Shown: piece by piece, positions 24,741 through 28,028 of the stretch
Position numbering within the stretch: the first letter of the stretch is position 1
How the letters are laid out: each line of letters opens with the position of its first letter
DNA from: Candidatus Peregrinibacteria bacterium
GTDB taxonomy: Bacteria; Patescibacteriota; Gracilibacteria; UBA1369
Reading direction: 5' to 3'
Assembly (NCBI GenBank): GCA_014729615.1
Contig: WJJQ01000043.1
Span: 1-28,028, forward strand
Length of the DNA stretch: 28,028 nucleotides
The notes under the pieces: model-generated
Seen by the model: only the letters and a program-made list of their open reading frames with translations
Databases searched by the model: none
What the model was told of the DNA's origin: nothing
Made by a program: the position numbers and the translations under genes

Positions 24741-24753
24741 TAACTATTGAATA

Positions 24754-25263
24754 ATGTCTAAACTATTAACAATCAAAGCTAATCCAAAAGCAAGAAAACG
24801 CCGAAAAAGAGTGGGCCGCGGTAACGGATCGGGTCTTGGGACCTATTCCAGCCGGGGCATGAACGGACAAAACCAACGTACAGGCGGTGGAGTAAGACCC
24901 GGTTTTGAAGGTGGACAAACACCTCTTTATAGAAAAATGCCTAAATTAAAAGGTTTCAGAAACGTAAATCGCATAGATTACCAGGTTGTTAATGTTGACA
25001 AACTTAACGAATTTAATGAAAACGACGAGATTGATGTAACAAAACTTTACGAAAATAATTTAATAAGCAACAAAGCCAAACCGGTTAAAATTCTTGGAAA
25101 CGGCGAACTGTCAAAATCTCTTACCGTTAAAGTAGATAAAGTATCTTCAGCGGCAAAAGACAAAATTGAAAAAGCCAAAGGTAAAGTTATTGAATTAATA
25201 CCCCAAGCTGAAACAACACCTGCAGAAGCCAGCTCAAAAAAAGAAGAAAAGGACCAAAAATAA
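24754..25263 (+). CDS. rplO: 50S ribosomal protein L15 (uL15) with short charged tail
   Basis: 169 residues against the usual 144-150. The N-terminal RRKRVGRGNGSGLGTYSSRGMNGQNQRTGGGVRPGFEGGQTPLYRKMPKLKGF extension threads into the 23S rRNA; the globular part carries PVKILGNGELSKSLTVKVDKVS. The last 17 or so residues are a Lys/Glu/Ala tail (AEASSKKEEKDQK). It directly follows rpsE, so uL30 is absent at its normal place. secY follows after 12 bases. Confidence 0.98.
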   Translation: MSKLLTIKANPKARKRRKRVGRGNGSGLGTYSSRGMNGQNQRTGGGVRPGFEGGQTPLYRKMPKLKGFRNVNRIDYQVVNVDKLNEFNENDEIDVTKLYENNLISNKAKPVKILGNGELSKSLTVKVDKVSSAAKDKIEKAKGKVIELIPQAETTPAEASSKKEEKDQK

Positions 25264-25275
25264 TTAAAAATCAAA

Positions 25276-26574
25276 ATGAATTATTTACTTCAAATCTGGA
25301 ACTCGAAAGATCTTCGCAAGAAAATCCTTTTTACGATTTTAATTGTAATTATTGCAAGATCACTGGCGCAAATAACAATTCCCGGGGCAAATACCGCAAG
25401 TTTGGAATTAATTTTCCAGCAAAATCAATTACTTGGAATGTTCAGTATGTTAACAGGTGGTAGCGCGGAAAACTTTTCCATCATTTTGATGGGACTTTCT
25501 CCGTACATTAATGCTTCCATCATTATGCAATTATTAACCGTAATTGTTCCGAGTCTTGAAAGCCTTTCCAAAGAAGGTGAAGCCGGACGAAAAAAAATCA
25601 ACTCAATAACAAGATGGCTTACAGTACCAATCGCTTTCGTTCAATCATATGGAATGATAGCGCTTTTAAACAGCCAATCCCCTGTTCCCATTGTCGAACA
25701 AATAACTAATCCCACAGTAATAATTCCAATAATGATAACCGTAACAGCAGGTTCGGTATTGTTGATGTGGTTGGGTGAATTAATTACAGAAAACGGAATC
25801 GGAAACGGTGTGTCATTATTGATTTTCGCGGGAATTATAGCCAGCGTGCCAACGGTAATTGGCCAATCATTGGCTTTGGCGCAACAATCACCGGACAGAA
25901 TCATTCCATTGGTTGTGGCGATTCTTGTAACATTAGCTTTAACCATAGTTGTAATTCTAATAACGGAAGGTCAACGGCAAATACCAATAGTATACGCGGG
26001 GCGGGGAATCAAATCAGCCAAAGGAGTACAATCAGCGTTACCTATTAAAGTAAATCAAGCTGGTATGATTCCGATCATCTTCGCGGTTTCCGTTATCAGT
26101 TTCCCGACATTATTGGCATCGTTCTTTGCCAACTCAACAAATGGAACTTTGCAGGCAGTCGCGTCTTTTATTAACACTTACATGCACCAAACCAGTGTGC
26201 TTTATTTATTACTCTATTTCTTACTCGTTATCGGATTCACATTCTTCTATGTATCCATAACGTTTAATCCGGAACAAGTGGCTGAAAACATTCAAAAACG
26301 TGGCGGTTACATTCCGGGAATAAGACCGGGTAAAGAAACATCTGAATATATTGAAAAAATTTCATTCCGATTAAATCTTTGGGGAGGAATCTTCATTGGT
26401 TTAATTGCCATTTCTCCAATGGTACTTAGTCTCATTTTCATCGGATTAAACCTTGGAACAGTTCCGACAATCATTGGCGGTGCGGGATTGATTATCGTTG
26501 TGGGTGTGGTACTTGAATTACTACGACAAGTAAACGCTCAAATGGTAATGCACGATTACAGTAAGCTCTATTAA
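25276..26574 (+). CDS. secY: preprotein translocase channel subunit SecY
   Basis: 432 residues with ten predicted membrane helices. WNSKDLRKKILFTILIVIIARSLAQITIPG starts helix 1; LGLSPYINASIIMQL-type sequence (MGLSPYINASIIMQL), NGIGNGVSLLIFAGI and RGGYIPGIRPGKETSEYIEKI are diagnostic. It forms the Sec protein-conducting channel with SecE and SecG. The Arg residues of the cytosolic loop that meet SecA and the ribosome (EGQRQIPI) are present. Ends one base before adk. Confidence 0.99.
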   Translation: MNYLLQIWNSKDLRKKILFTILIVIIARSLAQITIPGANTASLELIFQQNQLLGMFSMLTGGSAENFSIILMGLSPYINASIIMQLLTVIVPSLESLSKEGEAGRKKINSITRWLTVPIAFVQSYGMIALLNSQSPVPIVEQITNPTVIIPIMITVTAGSVLLMWLGELITENGIGNGVSLLIFAGIIASVPTVIGQSLALAQQSPDRIIPLVVAILVTLALTIVVILITEGQRQIPIVYAGRGIKSAKGVQSALPIKVNQAGMIPIIFAVSVISFPTLLASFFANSTNGTLQAVASFINTYMHQTSVLYLLLYFLLVIGFTFFYVSITFNPEQVAENIQKRGGYIPGIRPGKETSEYIEKISFRLNLWGGIFIGLIAISPMVLSLIFIGLNLGTVPTIIGGAGLIIVVGVVLELLRQVNAQMVMHDYSKLY

Positions 26575-26575
26575 A

Positions 26576-27214
26576 ATGGATTTGGTACTATTCGGCATAC
26601 AGGGTTCCGGCAAAGGAACCATAGCTAAAGCGGTTGCTACAGAATATGGCTTCGAATTATTTGAAATGGGAGGAGAATTACGCAAAATGGCTCAGGAAGA
26701 TTCTCCGCTTGGCAAGGAAGTTAATGAAACAATTTCAGCCGGTCATCTTGTGTCGGACCAACTTATCATGAAGATTGTCGAAAACTTTCTGGAACAAAAA
26801 TCCGAAGACACGAAAATTATTTTTGACGGCATTCCAAGAACAATGGAACAATCAAAACAATTTGATGAAATCATGCAAAAACATAGCAGGTCATTTAATG
26901 CATTATTAGTAGACATTCCCGAAGAGATGGCCATGAAAAGATTACTCAACAGAAGAATTTGCGTAAAAGGTACGGAAACACTTCCCTACCCCGACAACAA
27001 AGAAAAATGTGAAGCGGCCGGCGGACAGCTGGTACCAAGAAAAGATGACAATCCTGAATCAATAAAAACCAGATTTAAAGCATATTACGACAGTACTCAA
27101 CCGGTAATCGACAAATATAAAGACCAAAACAAATTACTCATTTTGGACGGAACCCCCGAAATACCCCAGGTTCGAAAAGAGGCTTTTGCCCTGTTAGAAG
27201 ATAAATTCTTATGA
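26576..27214 (+). CDS. adk: adenylate kinase, divergent
   Basis: 212 residues. P-loop GIQGSGKGT (7-15), AMP-site FDGIPRT (83-89, R88) and the LID segment with RRICVKG and GGQLVPRKDDNP. Two features differ from standard enzymes: the usual STGDMLR reads EMGGELR (R36 kept, Thr and Asp lost), and the LID keeps only C129 and C145 rather than four zinc cysteines. It interconverts AMP, ADP and ATP. It starts 1 base after secY and its UGA stop overlaps the map start as ATGA, so the three are probably translated in series. Confidence 0.93.
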   Translation: MDLVLFGIQGSGKGTIAKAVATEYGFELFEMGGELRKMAQEDSPLGKEVNETISAGHLVSDQLIMKIVENFLEQKSEDTKIIFDGIPRTMEQSKQFDEIMQKHSRSFNALLVDIPEEMAMKRLLNRRICVKGTETLPYPDNKEKCEAAGGQLVPRKDDNPESIKTRFKAYYDSTQPVIDKYKDQNKLLILDGTPEIPQVRKEAFALLEDKFL

Positions 27215-27993
27215 AATACATAACCGTAAACGGTTCAAGAATCAGCATAAAAAACCCGGAGGAGCTTGAATTCATGCGTGAAGGTGGAAAAATTTTGGGT
27301 TTGATTCTTCACGAAGTGGAAAAAATGATAGAACCCGGCATCACCACACGCCAAATTGATAATTTAGTTGAAAAACTAATGCAACAACATCAAGTTAAAG
27401 CGGGGTTCAAGGGTTACCACGGCTTCCCGGCAAGCATATGCGCCAGTGTCAATGACGAAGTCGTACACGGAATTCCAAGCGACAGAATCTTAAACGAAGG
27501 CGACATTATAACCATAGATTGTGGAGTCTTACATAAAGGACTCAACACAGATTCAGCCATTACCGTGCCCGTTGGACGTGTTTCAAAGCAAGCCAAAAGC
27601 TTGATCAAAACAGCAAAAAACGCTCTTGAAGGCGCGATTGCAATTGCGAGACCGGGCGTTCGTATAACAGATTTAAGTCATGTTATTCAGGCAACAATCG
27701 AAAAAGCGGGTTTTCACGTTGTTAAAGAATTAACAGGTCATGGCATCGGCCAACACCTGCACGAAGATCCTATCATTACAAACTTTGTAGATTATGATCC
27801 GGGACCGGTTTTGGAACCGGGCATGACCATAGCAATTGAACCAATCCTTTCCGCAGGGGATCACAACATAAAATTGCTAAAAGACAAGTGGACTTATGTC
27901 ACCGCCGATGGATCTTTATCTTCGCAACAGGAACATACAATTGCAATAACTGAAAAAGGGGCGGAAATACTAACGAAAAGACCAAATAATTAA
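27211..27993 (+). CDS. map: methionine aminopeptidase, type I
   Basis: 260 residues. All five metal ligands are present: D103 (TIDCG), D114 (NTDSAI), H177 (LTGHGIG), E210 (AIEP) and E241 (QQEHT). GFPASICASVNDEVVHGIP is the conserved substrate-pocket block with H86. It removes the initiator methionine from new proteins. It overlaps adk by 4 bases (ATGA). The start at 27211 gives a few extra residues before NPEELEFMREGG, where shorter enzymes begin, but no better start was seen. Beyond it, 35 AT-rich bases remain in the window, with no infA visible yet. Confidence 0.98.
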   Translation: MKYITVNGSRISIKNPEELEFMREGGKILGLILHEVEKMIEPGITTRQIDNLVEKLMQQHQVKAGFKGYHGFPASICASVNDEVVHGIPSDRILNEGDIITIDCGVLHKGLNTDSAITVPVGRVSKQAKSLIKTAKNALEGAIAIARPGVRITDLSHVIQATIEKAGFHVVKELTGHGIGQHLHEDPIITNFVDYDPGPVLEPGMTIAIEPILSAGDHNIKLLKDKWTYVTADGSLSSQQEHTIAITEKGAEILTKRPNN

Positions 27994-28028
27994 TTTAAAA
28001 AAAACTGTTGCATCACGCACAATTGTCA

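Noticed and set aside
1..28028. tRNA, rRNA, CRISPR arrays, insertion sequences or phage genes
   Set aside because: I looked in all gaps on both strands and saw no cloverleaf, spacer-repeat pattern, transposase or phage-like reading frame.

Overview
This is a 28 kb AT-rich bacterial segment that is almost entirely coding. It holds a complete A/V-type (ntp-like) ATPase operon, an orphan hybrid sensor kinase, and a long translation cluster: fusA, tuf, then the S10-spc ribosomal protein run through secY, adk and map. Gene order from tuf onward is the canonical bacterial one. The zinc-type S14, the missing rpmD (uL30) between rpsE and rplO, the short L3 and the small compact genes fit a Candidate Phyla Radiation (Patescibacteria) lineage, perhaps near Peregrinibacteria. 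That placement is inference; uL30 is also missing in some other phyla. No conserved gene carries an in-frame UGA, so the code looks standard rather than the UGA=Gly code of Gracilibacteria and Absconditabacteria.

Layout. 1-347: mostly non-coding, with a possible gene start on the minus strand running off the left edge. 348-1559: a membrane-anchored protein with motifs loosely like the ChaN/TraB/EreA group. 1720-10389: the ATPase operon in the order H(G)-I-K-E-C-F-A-B-D, the same as Enterococcus hirae ntpFIKECGABD. The K ring subunit is a double hairpin that keeps every side chain used to bind sodium in E. hirae NtpK. 10446-12155 (minus): a soluble PAS-HisKA-HATPase-REC kinase. 12156-12439: divergent promoters, then two copies of a structured repeat in the presumed fusA leader. 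12440-27993: fusA, a structured leader, tuf, rpsJ, a second structured gap, then rplC to map with tiny gaps and some overlaps.

How it fits together. The ATPase would pump ions (probably Na+) with ATP or make ATP from an ion gradient. The second block makes the elongation factors, about half of the ribosomal proteins, the SecY channel, adenylate kinase and methionine aminopeptidase, all growth-rate genes.

Main points to follow: Shine-Dalgarno motifs are almost absent upstream of all 36 complete genes, with A common at -3; the repeat pair in the fusA leader has a truncated relative inside the ATPase operon; the tuf leader and the rpsJ-rplC gap can both fold; and four ribosomal proteins carry similar Lys/Ala/Glu/Thr-rich C-terminal tails.
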